DNA of 64,000 bases from Clostridia bacterium (GCA_017481575.1 JAFUPA010000008.1:1-64000); one strand, 5' to 3'; shown: positions 34,737 through 43,613, counted from the stretch's first letter. Translations and numbers: made by a program. The notes: generated by a model from the letters alone, not told the origin.

Positions 34737-35444
34737 ATGCCCGTTTATAAAATTGCTGACTTGAAAGTCGGCTTTGAGCCTAAATACAATTTGCTTTCCG
34801 AAAGAAGCGAAAAATACCGCTGTGACGGTGAGCCGGATTTTAATATCGGCTACACAGACAACCTTATGGAGCATCAGCTCGACTTGTATAAGGGTATATC
34901 CGAGGCGGAGGTGGAGTACCTCTGGATGGGTACAGCCTTTAACGTTAAACTCCTCGAGTATAACGGAATGTTTCTTCATTCCTCAACTGTTGTCGTTGAC
35001 GGCAAGGCTTATTCCTTTTCTGCTCCGTGCGGCACAGGCAAATCTACCCACACCTCACTCTGGCTGAAGCTCCTCGGAGACAAAGCCTTTATTTTAAACG
35101 ATGACAAAGCCGCTTACCGCCTTATTGACGGCAAGTATTATGCCTACGGAACCCCTTTTTCGGGAAAGCACGACATAAACGTCAATACCTCGGCAGAGCT
35201 CTGCGGAATTTGCTTTATCGAACAAGCGGCAGAAAATTCAATTGAAAGAATGGATATCGATTCTGCCGTACCTCTTCTCATTTCGCAGACTCTTCGCCCG
35301 TCCAATGTTAAAAGAACGCTTATGCTCTGCGACTTTATCGACGAGCTGATTAAAAACATTCCGGTATACAAGCTTAAATGCAATATGAACATTGATGCCG
35401 CCGAGCTTTCTTATGAAACAATGAAAAAGGAAAGATTATTTTGA
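34737..35444 (+). CDS. HPr-kinase-like protein of peptide operon
   Basis: The 235-residue protein resembles the catalytic C-terminal half of HPr kinase/phosphorylase: a conserved HSS (H81), Walker A SAPCGTGKSTHTS at 95-107, LNDDKAAY near 121 and GTPFSGKHD near 140. It lacks the N-terminal HPrK domain, and no HPr gene is near. Related proteins in lasso-peptide clusters phosphorylate the precursor; here peptide phosphorylation on Ser or a binding role is inferred. AAAAGGAGCG at 34720-34729 is the RBS. Confidence 0.8.
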   Translation: MPVYKIADLKVGFEPKYNLLSERSEKYRCDGEPDFNIGYTDNLMEHQLDLYKGISEAEVEYLWMGTAFNVKLLEYNGMFLHSSTVVVDGKAYSFSAPCGTGKSTHTSLWLKLLGDKAFILNDDKAAYRLIDGKYYAYGTPFSGKHDINVNTSAELCGICFIEQAAENSIERMDIDSAVPLLISQTLRPSNVKRTLMLCDFIDELIKNIPVYKLKCNMNIDAAELSYETMKKERLF

Positions 35445-37171
35445 AAAAGATAAAAGACAATTATCCAAAGAATAAAACTGCCGAAGATTATGCCGCTTTA
35501 AAGTGGATTTTCGGTGTTTCTAAGGGTAGTTGGCTTTTTGTTTTTCTTTATGCGGTTTTAAGTGCGGCTCTCTCTTTCTTCGGAATTCTCACGGCTTACG
35601 GAACAAAAGACGTCGTAAACGGCGCAACCTCACGTGATGCCGAGCTTTTAAAGCACGGTGCAGTTTTTCTGCTTTTACTCGTTTTGATTCAACTTTTTCT
35701 TAAGGTTTTTAACAACAATATGTTTGAACGGGCAAAGGCGAAAATCGAGATTAAAATCCGAAGCCGTGTTTTTGAAAGCATTATTAAAAAAGATTATTCC
35801 TCTCTTTCAAAGCACCACAGCGGTGACATTCTCAACCGACTTACGTCCGACGTTCAAACAATCTGTGACGGTGTGACAGGTCTTGTTCCCAATATCGTGG
35901 CACTTCTCACAAAGCTTATTTCTTCGGTTGTTATTATGGTCGGTCTCGACCCGATTTTTGCACTCATTTTCCTTGGCGGCGGCACGCTCATTGCCGTTAC
36001 CACACGTTTTTTCAGAAGCTATCTAAAAAACATCCACAAGTATGCACAGGAAGCAGACGGAAATGTCCGCTCGTTTTTCCAGGAATCTGTCGCAAGTGTG
36101 CTTGTAATAAAGGTTTTCAACGCTTATGAGCAGGTTATGCGCAAGGCAAAGGAGTTGCAGGATAAAAATTACAAAATCCGCATCAAGCGTGCAACAATCA
36201 GCATCTTTGCAAACACGGGTATGCAGATGGCATTCAGCCTCGGCTATCTTTTTGCGATGGTGCTTGCGGGTGTTCGTGTTTATCAGGGCATAATCGATAT
36301 CGGCGAAATGACAGCCATTTTACAACTTGTTAACCAGATTCAAGGCCCGCTGTCTGCACTTGCAGGTGTTCTGCCCCGTTTTTACGGCATAATCGCCTCT
36401 GCAGAGCGACTTATGGAGCTTGAAAATTACGACGACGAGCTTGACATTCACTCCGAAATCGGGGATGTGAACGAGTATTACAACACACTCAAAAGCATTG
36501 ATTTTGAAAACATTACCTTTAAATACAATCGTGATTTAATATTTGATAACGCAAGCGTTAAAATAGAAAAAGGTGACTTTGCCGCAATCACCGGTATTTC
36601 AGGTATCGGTAAAAGCACATTACTGAAGCTCCTGCTCGGTGTCATTTACCCCGAAAGCGGAACAATAAGCCTCAATGACGGCGAGTCCGGCCGCATTGTT
36701 GATAAGGCAACAAGAGACCTGTTCTCCTATGTTCCGCAGGGCAATATGCTACTCTCGGGCACTCTGTACGAAAATATCACCTTTATGTGCGAGGGCAAAA
36801 CCGAAGCGGATATTATGCGTGCAATCAGAATAAGCTGTTCAGACGAATTTGTCTCCGAACTTCCCGACGGACTGCAAACCGTTATAGGTGAGAGGGGAAT
36901 GGGACTTTCCGAGGGTCAGGTTCAGCGTATCGCAATTGCCCGTGCTATCCTTTATGATGCACCGATACTCCTGCTTGACGAGGCAACCTCCGCCCTTGAC
37001 GAAGCAACGGAAGAAAGATTGCTTCGAAACCTGCGTGAGCTCGACAACAGAACGTGTATCATTATCACTCACAAGCCTGCGGCACTTAATGTTTGCAACA
37101 AGGAAATCAGAATTGATAACAAAAAGATAGAAATTCTAGGTACAGACAGGGGAGAAAACAATGAAGATTAA
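35441..37171 (+). CDS. ABC exporter (fused permease-ATPase) of peptide operon
   Basis: A 576-residue half-transporter: six membrane segments in residues about 25-310, then an ATPase with Walker A TGISGIGKST (near 385), signature GLSEGQVQR and Walker B ILLLDEATSALDE (near 510). There is no N-terminal C39 peptidase, so leader removal must come from another enzyme, probably the protease at 37411. TTG 35441 overlaps the previous stop by 4 bases (TTGA) and AAGGA lies before it. It probably exports the modified peptide. Confidence 0.9.
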   Translation: MKKIKDNYPKNKTAEDYAALKWIFGVSKGSWLFVFLYAVLSAALSFFGILTAYGTKDVVNGATSRDAELLKHGAVFLLLLVLIQLFLKVFNNNMFERAKAKIEIKIRSRVFESIIKKDYSSLSKHHSGDILNRLTSDVQTICDGVTGLVPNIVALLTKLISSVVIMVGLDPIFALIFLGGGTLIAVTTRFFRSYLKNIHKYAQEADGNVRSFFQESVASVLVIKVFNAYEQVMRKAKELQDKNYKIRIKRATISIFANTGMQMAFSLGYLFAMVLAGVRVYQGIIDIGEMTAILQLVNQIQGPLSALAGVLPRFYGIIASAERLMELENYDDELDIHSEIGDVNEYYNTLKSIDFENITFKYNRDLIFDNASVKIEKGDFAAITGISGIGKSTLLKLLLGVIYPESGTISLNDGESGRIVDKATRDLFSYVPQGNMLLSGTLYENITFMCEGKTEADIMRAIRISCSDEFVSELPDGLQTVIGERGMGLSEGQVQRIAIARAILYDAPILLLDEATSALDEATEERLLRNLRELDNRTCIIITHKPAALNVCNKEIRIDNKKIEILGTDRGENNED

Positions 37172-37418
37172 AGACGGATACAGATTAAGAAAGGTCGGCA
37201 ATAACAGCATTGTTGTTGCTGTCGGCGGAATAAATTTTACCGGACTCATAACCGTTAATGAGACTGGCACATTCATCTGGAAAATGCTCGAAAAGGGTGC
37301 CGAAGCCGAGGAAATAGTCACAGCGCTTGCACAGGAATGTGAAGTGAATGCTGACGACATCAGAGGCGAGGTACTCGAGTTTATCGAGAAGCTCAAAGGG
37401 GCAGATTTAGTTGAGTAA
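37161..37418 (+). CDS. PqqD-like RiPP recognition protein
   Basis: This 85-residue protein matches the PqqD family: a three-strand winged-helix core (YRLRKVGNNSIVV, FTGLITVNETGTFIWKML) followed by helices (EEIVTALAQECEV, IRGEVLEFIEKL). PqqD-type domains bind leader peptides and pass them to modifying enzymes. Its presence is the strongest sign that this operon processes the 53-residue peptide. It overlaps the exporter gene by 11 bases and the next gene by 8. Confidence 0.9.
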   Translation: MKIKDGYRLRKVGNNSIVVAVGGINFTGLITVNETGTFIWKMLEKGAEAEEIVTALAQECEVNADDIRGEVLEFIEKLKGADLVE

Positions 37419-37878
37419 AAAAGTAAGTATGCACGAAATGGCACCGCTTATAAAAGAAACTCTTGACGAAAGCGGCGAGGTTTCATTTGTTTCTGCAGGT
37501 GTCAGTATGATGCCGACAATCCGTGACCGCAAGGACGTTGTAACCCTTGTCAAACCGCAGGGTAAGCTCAAAAAAGGCGATGTTCCTTTTTACCGTCGGG
37601 ACAACGGGCAGTACATTCTGCACCGTGTTGTTTACGTCAACGGCGACACTTACGTTTTGCGTGGCGACAACCAGTGGGAAAATGAATACAATATCCGCCA
37701 CGACCAGATTATCGGCGTGCTGTATTCCTTTGACCGTGACAGCAAGACCCACAAGGTAACAGATGCAGACTATAAGCTTTATGTAAAGCTTTTGCCTTTA
37801 ATCAGATACATCCGCAAGTATTACTACCTTGCAAAAAGCAAGGTTTATGCTTTTCTCAAATTTTTAATAAAACGGTAA
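37411..37878 (+). CDS. S24/S26-type signal-peptidase-like protease of peptide operon
   Basis: A 155-residue protein with the signal peptidase Ser in AGVSMMPT (Ser32), His in ILHRVV (His71) and RGDNQWENE (Asp86). Having His rather than Lys makes it like the SipW/Sec11 (ER-type) class. A C-terminal hydrophobic/basic region (about 120-155) may tether it to the membrane. It likely cuts the leader from the exported peptide. TTG 37411 overlaps the PqqD stop (TTGA); ATG 37429 is the alternative start. Confidence 0.8.
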   Translation: MSKKVSMHEMAPLIKETLDESGEVSFVSAGVSMMPTIRDRKDVVTLVKPQGKLKKGDVPFYRRDNGQYILHRVVYVNGDTYVLRGDNQWENEYNIRHDQIIGVLYSFDRDSKTHKVTDADYKLYVKLLPLIRYIRKYYYLAKSKVYAFLKFLIKR

Positions 37879-37923
37879 TTCGGGGAAATCCTCGAATTAT
37901 CTTATGTATAAGGAGATAACAAA

Positions 37924-39516
37924 TTGATCAGCACAGTAAACGTAAGCCTCCAATATGGCGGCAGAGAGCTCTTTAAGGGAGCAGATTTAAAATTCACAAA
38001 CGGCAACTGCTACGGTCTTATCGGTGCAAACGGTGCAGGTAAGTCCACTTTTCTCAAAATTCTTTCAGGCGAGATTGAGCCGAATAAGGGTGAGGTCATC
38101 ATCACTCCGGGCGAAAGAATGTCCGTTCTTCGTCAGGACCACTTTGCTTTTGACGAATACGATGTAATCCGCACGGTGCTTATGGGTAACCCGAAGCTTT
38201 GCGAGATTATGGACGAAAAAGAAGCACTTTATATGAAAGAGGATTTCTCCGAGGAGGACGGAATCCGTGTCAGCGAGCTTGAAGAAGAGTTTGCAGAAAT
38301 GGGCGGCTGGAGTGCAGAAAGCGATGCTGAAATTCTGCTCAACGGTCTCGGTGTTACAAACGAGTACCATTATGCACAGATGAGCGAGCTTGATAACGAA
38401 ATCAAGGTTAAGGTGCTTCTTGCACAGGCACTTTTCGGCAACCCCGACATTCTTCTTATGGACGAGCCGACTAACCACCTTGATATCGATGCAATCGCCT
38501 GGCTTGAGGAGTTCCTTATCGAGCTTGACAGTACAGTTATCGTCGTTTCTCACGACCGTCACTTCCTTAATAAGGTCTGCACACATATTGTAGACATCGA
38601 CTTCGGCAAGATTGCAATGTATGTCGGCAACTACGACTTCTGGTACGACTATACACAGATTGCACAGCGTCAGCTTCGTGAACAGAACAAGAAAGCCGAG
38701 CAGAAGATGAAGGAGTTGCAGGAGTTTATCGCACGTTTTAGTGCCAACGCTTCAAAATCCAAGCAGGCTACAAGCCGTAAAAAGCTTCTTGATAACCTCG
38801 TTATCGAAGATATGCCCGTTTCTTCACGTCGTTTTCCCTTCGTTTCGTTCAAGCCCGACCGTGAGGTTGGTAACGAGCTTCTCACCGTCAGCGGATTGAG
38901 CAAAACTATCGGTGACCGCAAGGTGCTCGATAACGTCAGCTTTACAATCAAGCCCGATGACAAGGTTGCTTTTGTCGGGACGGATTCACTTGCAAAGACA
39001 ACACTTTTCCAGATTCTTATGGGCGAAATCGAGCCCGATGAGGGTACATTCAAGTGGGGTGTAACCACTTCGCAGGCATATTTCCCGTCAGACAACTCCG
39101 AGTTCTTTGACGGTTGTGAGGACAGCCTTATCGACTGGCTCCGCCGTTATTCCGACCTTATCTTTGAAACCGATGTCAGAGGCTGGCTCGGCAGAATGAT
39201 GTTCTCGGGTGAGGAAGCAACCAAAAAGGCAAAGGTACTTTCGGGTGGCGAGCGTGTTCGCTGTATGCTTTGCAAAATGATGCTCTCGGGTGCAAACGTG
39301 CTTATTTTTGATGAGCCGACAAACCACCTTGACCTTGAGTCAATTGCATCACTCAACGAGGGTATTATCAAGTTCCCCGAGACAGTTCTTTTCACTTCTC
39401 ACGACCACCAGTTTGTTGAAACCATCGCAAACAGAATTATTGACGTAACACCCGGCAATTTCTACGATAAAGAAATCACCTACGACGAATATCTTAACGA
39501 ATTAAAGGGCGAATAA
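37924..39516 (+). CDS. ABC-F family ATPase, YbiT/YkpA type
   Basis: The 530-residue soluble protein has two ABC ATPase domains joined by a charged helical linker (about 235-290) and no membrane segments. Domain 1 has Walker A GANGAGKST and LLMDEPTNHLDID; domain 2 has the altered Walker A GTDSLAKTT seen in this subfamily, LSGGERVRCML and FDEPTNHLDLES. ABC-F proteins act on the ribosome in translation or antibiotic protection; self-protection for the peptide operon is possible but untested. TTG start at 37924, with AAGGAG 8 bases before. Confidence 0.92.
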   Translation: MISTVNVSLQYGGRELFKGADLKFTNGNCYGLIGANGAGKSTFLKILSGEIEPNKGEVIITPGERMSVLRQDHFAFDEYDVIRTVLMGNPKLCEIMDEKEALYMKEDFSEEDGIRVSELEEEFAEMGGWSAESDAEILLNGLGVTNEYHYAQMSELDNEIKVKVLLAQALFGNPDILLMDEPTNHLDIDAIAWLEEFLIELDSTVIVVSHDRHFLNKVCTHIVDIDFGKIAMYVGNYDFWYDYTQIAQRQLREQNKKAEQKMKELQEFIARFSANASKSKQATSRKKLLDNLVIEDMPVSSRRFPFVSFKPDREVGNELLTVSGLSKTIGDRKVLDNVSFTIKPDDKVAFVGTDSLAKTTLFQILMGEIEPDEGTFKWGVTTSQAYFPSDNSEFFDGCEDSLIDWLRRYSDLIFETDVRGWLGRMMFSGEEATKKAKVLSGGERVRCMLCKMMLSGANVLIFDEPTNHLDLESIASLNEGIIKFPETVLFTSHDHQFVETIANRIIDVTPGNFYDKEITYDEYLNELKGE

Positions 39517-39517
39517 T

Positions 39518-41065
39518 ATGAAATATTCGATTATTCCACGTCCCGTCCGCTATGATGCAAAGGACGACGAAACCGTCATTGTTTCCGATATGATGGCTGT
39601 CACCTGCGTGCGTGAATTTGTTGAGGTCGGCAATGAGCTTTCTGCTTACCTTCACACTCGTTCGGACGCAAACGAAAACGAAATAATCATATCAAAGGCG
39701 AAGAGCATCGCCCCCGAGGGCTACGCACTTTATACCGAAAACGGCAATATACAGATTAAAGCCTCTACGGTTAAGGGTGCTTACTATGCCTTTGTAACAT
39801 TAAAGTGGATTTTGATGCAGGTCAAGCGTGTTGACGGCAAAAAGACCTTGACGGGATTTTTGATTGAAGACAAGCCTTGCTACCGACACAGAGGTATGAT
39901 GCTTGACGAGTGCCGCCACTTTTTCGGCAAGGAAACCGTCAAAAAGCTCCTTGACAATATGGCACTTTTAAAGCTGAATGTCTTTCATTGGCACCTTGCA
40001 GATGACCAGGGCTACCGCATCGAATCAAAGGCTTTTCCTCTTCTTAACGAGGTCGCTTCAAAACGTCGCTATGCCAGCTTTGCAAAGTCAAAGCAGGACG
40101 AAACACAGCCCGAATACGGCACGTTTTATTACACTCACGATGAAATCCGTGAGATTGTCGAATATGCCTCAAAACGGCACATAAGCGTTATTCCCGAGAT
40201 CGATATTCCCAGTCACACAACTGCAATGATAGCCGCTTATCCCGAGCTTTCCTGCGACGGCAAAACAGTTGAAGTCGAATGCTCGGGCGGTATAAAGCCC
40301 GCAATCCTTTGTGCAGGCAAGGAGAGTACCTTTGATTTTTTAAAAACTCTTTTTGACGAAATCTGCCCCCTGTTTCCGTACGAATATTTCCACATCGGCG
40401 GTGACGAGGCACGCTACGGCAAGTGGCGCAAATGCCCCGAATGTCAGGCAGCAATCAAGGCGAATTCACTCAAAGACGAGAAACACCTGCAAATGCACTT
40501 TATGGGCAGAGTGAACGAAATTCTCAAATCACACGGCAAAAAGTGTATTGCATGGAACGATTGCTTGGGTGAGGATCTCGACCGTGACATCGTCTGCCAC
40601 TATTGGACACTTAAGAACACTTCAACCGTTAAAAAGCAGGCAAAAAAGCGTGAGGTTATACTCTCTCCGATGCTTCATTTCTATTTCAACTACGGCTACG
40701 GCTCAATCCCTTTGAAAAAGACATATAAGTTTAATGAGAAATCAAAGGGCTTCAGAAAGAAAGGCGTAAAGGTGAGGGGAGTGGAAGCTGAACTCTGGAC
40801 AGAGTGGATTGATTGCGACGAAGCGGTCGAATACAGCCTTTACCCGAGACTTTCGGCACTTGCCGAGGTTGCGTGGACACGCCTTGAAAACAGAAATTTC
40901 AAAGATTTTTCCGAGCGGCAGAAATTTTACAAGCTCTATCTTAAGAGTAAGGGTATAAATTATTATCTTCTTGACAACAAGACAAGGCGAAAGCTCATAG
41001 CTGTTTTCAGCCACGGTAAGGACGGCAAGGAGTTCAGACGCAACGAAAAAGAAAAACTTAAATAA
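39518..41065 (+). CDS. GH20 beta-N-acetylhexosaminidase
   Basis: The 515-residue enzyme should remove terminal GlcNAc or GalNAc from glycans. The GH20 barrel begins YRHRGMMLDECRHFF and shows NVFHWHLADDQGYRIE and the catalytic pair D296-E297 in HIGGDEARYG; the N-terminal 115 residues form the usual alpha/beta GH20b-type domain. No signal peptide is present, so it acts inside the cell or leaves by another route. The ATG is 1 base after the ABC-F stop, suggesting a shared transcript. Confidence 0.95.
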   Translation: MKYSIIPRPVRYDAKDDETVIVSDMMAVTCVREFVEVGNELSAYLHTRSDANENEIIISKAKSIAPEGYALYTENGNIQIKASTVKGAYYAFVTLKWILMQVKRVDGKKTLTGFLIEDKPCYRHRGMMLDECRHFFGKETVKKLLDNMALLKLNVFHWHLADDQGYRIESKAFPLLNEVASKRRYASFAKSKQDETQPEYGTFYYTHDEIREIVEYASKRHISVIPEIDIPSHTTAMIAAYPELSCDGKTVEVECSGGIKPAILCAGKESTFDFLKTLFDEICPLFPYEYFHIGGDEARYGKWRKCPECQAAIKANSLKDEKHLQMHFMGRVNEILKSHGKKCIAWNDCLGEDLDRDIVCHYWTLKNTSTVKKQAKKREVILSPMLHFYFNYGYGSIPLKKTYKFNEKSKGFRKKGVKVRGVEAELWTEWIDCDEAVEYSLYPRLSALAEVAWTRLENRNFKDFSERQKFYKLYLKSKGINYYLLDNKTRRKLIAVFSHGKDGKEFRRNEKEKLK

Positions 41066-41113
41066 AAGCAAAAATCGACAGACTTCACACGAAGCTTGTC
41101 GATTTTTGCTTTT
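41064..41113. terminator. Long-stem convergent terminator after GH20 gene
   Basis: A perfect 17-bp stem, AAAAGCAAAAATCGACA (41064-41080) with TGTCGATTTTTGCTTTT (41097-41113), serves both the rightward GH20 transcript and the leftward TraX-like gene. Confidence 0.9.
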
Positions 41114-41159
41114 AACTTATTTGAAAGGATAGAATTTAAATCTGTTTACAAATTGGAGT

Positions 41160-41903
41160 TTATTGAACAAATTGAATGTAACCAATGATAGAAAGGTGTA
41201 AAGGATAATATACGTAAAACAGCCATTTTACAATTTTGTTTATCCTTTGGTTATTCCCTCTTTGTCCGTTATACATCATAATAACAGGTATTGCTAATAT
41301 AACAGCCATTTGTATAATTCCGTATAGTTTATCAAGTACAAAGAAATATACAACAGAATAAATGGCCACATAAAAAATCATCCATAACATCTGTTTTTTG
41401 ATATTTCCTCTGTTTGTACCGATAGCCATAATACAAAGGCTTGCAATACAGCTCCAGTTACTCGGAAAGGTAATAAAACAAATAAGTATTATAAGAAGAA
41501 ATTTAATGTTTAGCTTTATCTTTTTACTATTTGCAATTCGCAACATTACCAAGCCCCAAGCAAGAGGCCACATAACACTTGTCTGATTAAAAACATCTCC
41601 GTAATAAAAAGGAATAAAGGACTTCCAATCAATGTAACTTGAAGAAGCGAATATGTAAGCAAAATGCGATATAAAAGAAAAAGCAAACAATCGCATAGTA
41701 TATTTATTTACATTTTTCGTGTAGTGGTAGCCTTCCGCTATGAAATAACACATAATCGGACAAGTTATTCTACCGATTATATGCATTACAATCGGCACAA
41801 GACCATTATCATATCCCGGAAAAACCAGCCAAGCAATATGGTCTATAGTCATTGCAACAATTGCAATCATTTTTATCTTGTTTGAGTCTAGAATTTTTCT
41901 CAT
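41160..41903 (-). CDS. TraX-like membrane protein
   Basis: The 247-residue polytopic protein matches the TraX family (F-plasmid pilin N-acetylase relatives, common on Gram-positive chromosomes): KMIAIVAMTIDHIAWLVFP, MHIIGRITCPIMCYFIAEGYHYT and a C-terminal KWLFYVYYPLHL, with about seven membrane segments. Family members are thought to be acyltransferases; the substrate here is unknown, and there are no conjugation genes nearby. Its codons are more AT rich than its neighbours, so recent acquisition is possible. Confidence 0.88.
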   Translation of the reverse strand: MRKILDSNKIKMIAIVAMTIDHIAWLVFPGYDNGLVPIVMHIIGRITCPIMCYFIAEGYHYTKNVNKYTMRLFAFSFISHFAYIFASSSYIDWKSFIPFYYGDVFNQTSVMWPLAWGLVMLRIANSKKIKLNIKFLLIILICFITFPSNWSCIASLCIMAIGTNRGNIKKQMLWMIFYVAIYSVVYFFVLDKLYGIIQMAVILAIPVIMMYNGQRGNNQRINKIVKWLFYVYYPLHLSIIGYIQFVQ

Positions 41904-42012
41904 ATCTGCTCCACCAAATTCTTATTTGTCGGTTTGAGTATACCACACTTTATATAAACTTTCAATCGGGAGTGCACGAAGTGATTTCACTCGCCGTAAG
42001 GCGAATATAACT

Positions 42013-42048
42013 GAAAACGACAAGTTTCGATAGAAACTTGTCGTTTTC
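42013..42048 (-). terminator. Perfect hairpin at the end of the tRNA operon
   Basis: A perfect 16-bp stem, GAAAACGACAAGTTTC (42013-42028) with GAAACTTGTCGTTTTC (42033-42048), loop GATA, starts at the base next to the tRNA-Gln CCA end. The following minus-strand sequence is only weakly T rich. Confidence 0.8.
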
Positions 42049-42123
42049 TGGCTGGGATGGCTGGATTCGAACCAGCGAATGCAGCAGTCAAAGTGCTGTG
42101 TCTTACCGCTTGACGACACCCCA
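42049..42123 (-). tRNA. tRNA-Gln (anticodon TTG)
   Basis: On the minus strand the gene begins TGGGGTGTCGTCAAGCGGTA, has anticodon loop CTTTGAC with TTG, T-arm GGTTCGAATCC and an encoded CCA (42049-42051). The 7-bp acceptor stem TGGGGTG/CATCCCA closes with one G-T pair. Last gene of the four-tRNA operon. Confidence 0.97.
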
Positions 42124-42179
42124 TTATTTTGTTTTATAAAGGCAAGTCTGCAAGAAGAGAACATCTTGCAGACTCTAAT

Positions 42180-42257
42180 TGGGGTGGATAGTCGGATTCG
42201 AACCGACGGTCTCCAGTGCCACAAACTGGCGCTTTAACCAACTAAGCTATACCCACC
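42180..42257 (-). tRNA. tRNA-His (anticodon GTG)
   Basis: Minus-strand sequence begins GGTGGGTATAGCTTAGTTGG; the anticodon loop TTTGTGG gives GTG. The extra 5' G (42257) faces C73, the histidine identity pair. CCA is encoded at 42180-42182. Confidence 0.97.
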
Positions 42258-42260
42258 ATA

Positions 42261-42337
<77 letters not shown>

Positions 42338-42380
42338 ATATTTAGCCCCAAAATTGCAATTGCAGAGGTTTAGGGGATTT

Positions 42381-42454
42381 TGGAGCGGGTGATGGGAATC
42401 GAACCCACACGACTAGCTTGGAAGGCTAGAATTCTACCACTAAACTACACCCGC
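42381..42454 (-). tRNA. tRNA-Gly (anticodon TCC)
   Basis: Minus-strand sequence begins GCGGGTGTAGTTTAGTGGTA with anticodon loop CTTCCAA (TCC), T-arm GGTTCGATTCC, acceptor GCGGGTG/CACCCGC and encoded CCA (42381-42383). First gene of the operon. Confidence 0.97.
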
Positions 42455-42472
42455 ATATCTGCAACGTGTGAT

Positions 42473-42502
42473 ATTTTAACATAGGTTATCTGTTTTTGTC
42501 AA
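42473..42502 (-). promoter_or_regulatory. Promoter of the tRNA operon
   Basis: On the minus strand TTGACA (42502-42497) and TAAAAT (42478-42473) are spaced by 18 bases, ending about 18 bases before tRNA-Gly. Confidence 0.8.
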
Positions 42503-42614
42503 TAGTAAAAAAGGATATTTTTAAATAAATTTTTGATTATGCTTGAAATCCTCGTTTGCAGTCTTGTTTACATTATGCTATATCAACCCAACATAACTTT
42601 ATCGAGGTATATCT

Positions 42615-43299
42615 ATGAAAAAACTAAAAATTATTTTAATATCACTTTTATATGTTGCGGTTGTCTGTGGCGGTGCTGTAGGCATTTATGCTTCGTACTA
42701 TTACCGTGCAGACACGGTTGCGGCATCTGCAGCTGTATCAAGTGAAAAGGTGAGCGTTACAACTGAAACAGACGATATGGTTGTCTTCAACGAAATGCGG
42801 ATTTATTTTCTACCCCGGCGGTAAGGTTGAATACACAGCTTATGCACCGCTTATGTGTGTGCTTTTAAAAATGCCATTAAACCTTGCTGTGCTCGATGTT
42901 AATGCCGCAGATTCGGTTTTCGATATGTTTCCCGAAATCAGTTCGTGGTACATCGGCGGTCATTCTCTCGGAGGTTCAATGGCGGCAAGCTATGCACTCG
43001 AAAATACGGATAAGCTTGAAGGTCTTGTGCTTTTGGCATCTTATTCAACAGCCGACCTTACCGGAACTGATCTGAAGGTCGCTTCAATTTACGGCAGTAA
43101 CGACGGTGTACTTAATATGGAAAAATACAACGAATACAAGCCAAACTTACCCGAAGCCACGCTTGAAACCATAATCGACGGCGGATGCCACTCTTATTTC
43201 GGCAGCTACGGTACACAGGACGGCGACGGCACACCAACAATCACGGCAGAGGAACAGCTTGATGAGACAGTTGCGATATTGTCGAAGTTTTTAAAATAA
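42615..43299 (+). pseudogene. Frameshifted alpha/beta hydrolase
   Basis: Two overlapping frames together spell one membrane-anchored alpha/beta hydrolase. Frame one (42615-42824) gives a signal-anchor MKKLKIILISLLYVAVV and stops soon after VVFNE; frame two (open from 42781) continues CGFIFYPGGKVEYTAYAPLM and holds the nucleophile motif GGHSLGGS, GSNDGVL and the late His. The shift lies near 42790-42800. In addition, the stretch after YAPLM seems to lack about ten residues expected before the VLLKMPLNLAVLD strand. Two lesions suggest true decay rather than one sequencing error. Confidence 0.8.
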
Positions 43300-43300
43300 C

Positions 43301-43330
43301 AACAAGCAGGATTCACCTGCTTGTTTGCTT
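43301..43330. terminator. Convergent terminator, hydrolase remnant and small repeat protein
   Basis: AACAAGCAGG (43301-43310)/CCTGCTTGTT (43316-43325) with TTGCTT following; it overlaps the region just past the stop of the leftward gene at 43329. Confidence 0.8.
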
Positions 43331-43613
43331 ATATATTATTTTCGCCTGTTTCCTCTGCTTCATCCTCTACCTTTTCAAGGAAGGTTTCCACAAATTTGTC
43401 TTCAATCTTCTGATAACTGCCGACTACGGTGTCTTCAATTTTTTTGTATGCTTTTGTGGCTTTTTCTGCTGTTTTTGTGCATTTCAGCGAATAGCCCGTA
43501 GGATTATTTTCATCCTCTTGAAGAAAGGTATCTACGAATTTATCCTCGATTTTCTTGTAGGTTTTTACAACCTTATCCCCAATTTTGCCTGTTTTTAATC
43601 TGTATTCGCTCAT
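43329..43613 (-). CDS. Small charged protein with internal repeats, unknown function
   Basis: The 94-residue acidic/basic protein contains a repeated phrase: TYKKIEDKFVDTFL near residues 18-31, then YKKIEDTVVGSY and YQKIEDKFVETFL near 56-80. It should be amphipathic helical and has no membrane segment. No family name recognised. The minus strand offers GGAGGTAATATT as a strong RBS before ATG 43613, so it is probably expressed on its own. Function unknown. Confidence 0.7.
   Translation of the reverse strand: MSEYRLKTGKIGDKVVKTYKKIEDKFVDTFLQEDENNPTGYSLKCTKTAEKATKAYKKIEDTVVGSYQKIEDKFVETFLEKVEDEAEETGENNI

Noticed and set aside
34461..37878. Lasso-peptide gene cluster
   Set aside because: PqqD- and HPrK-like proteins fit, but no asparagine-synthetase-like cyclase or transglutaminase-like B2 protease is present, and the peptide lacks a clear lasso core.
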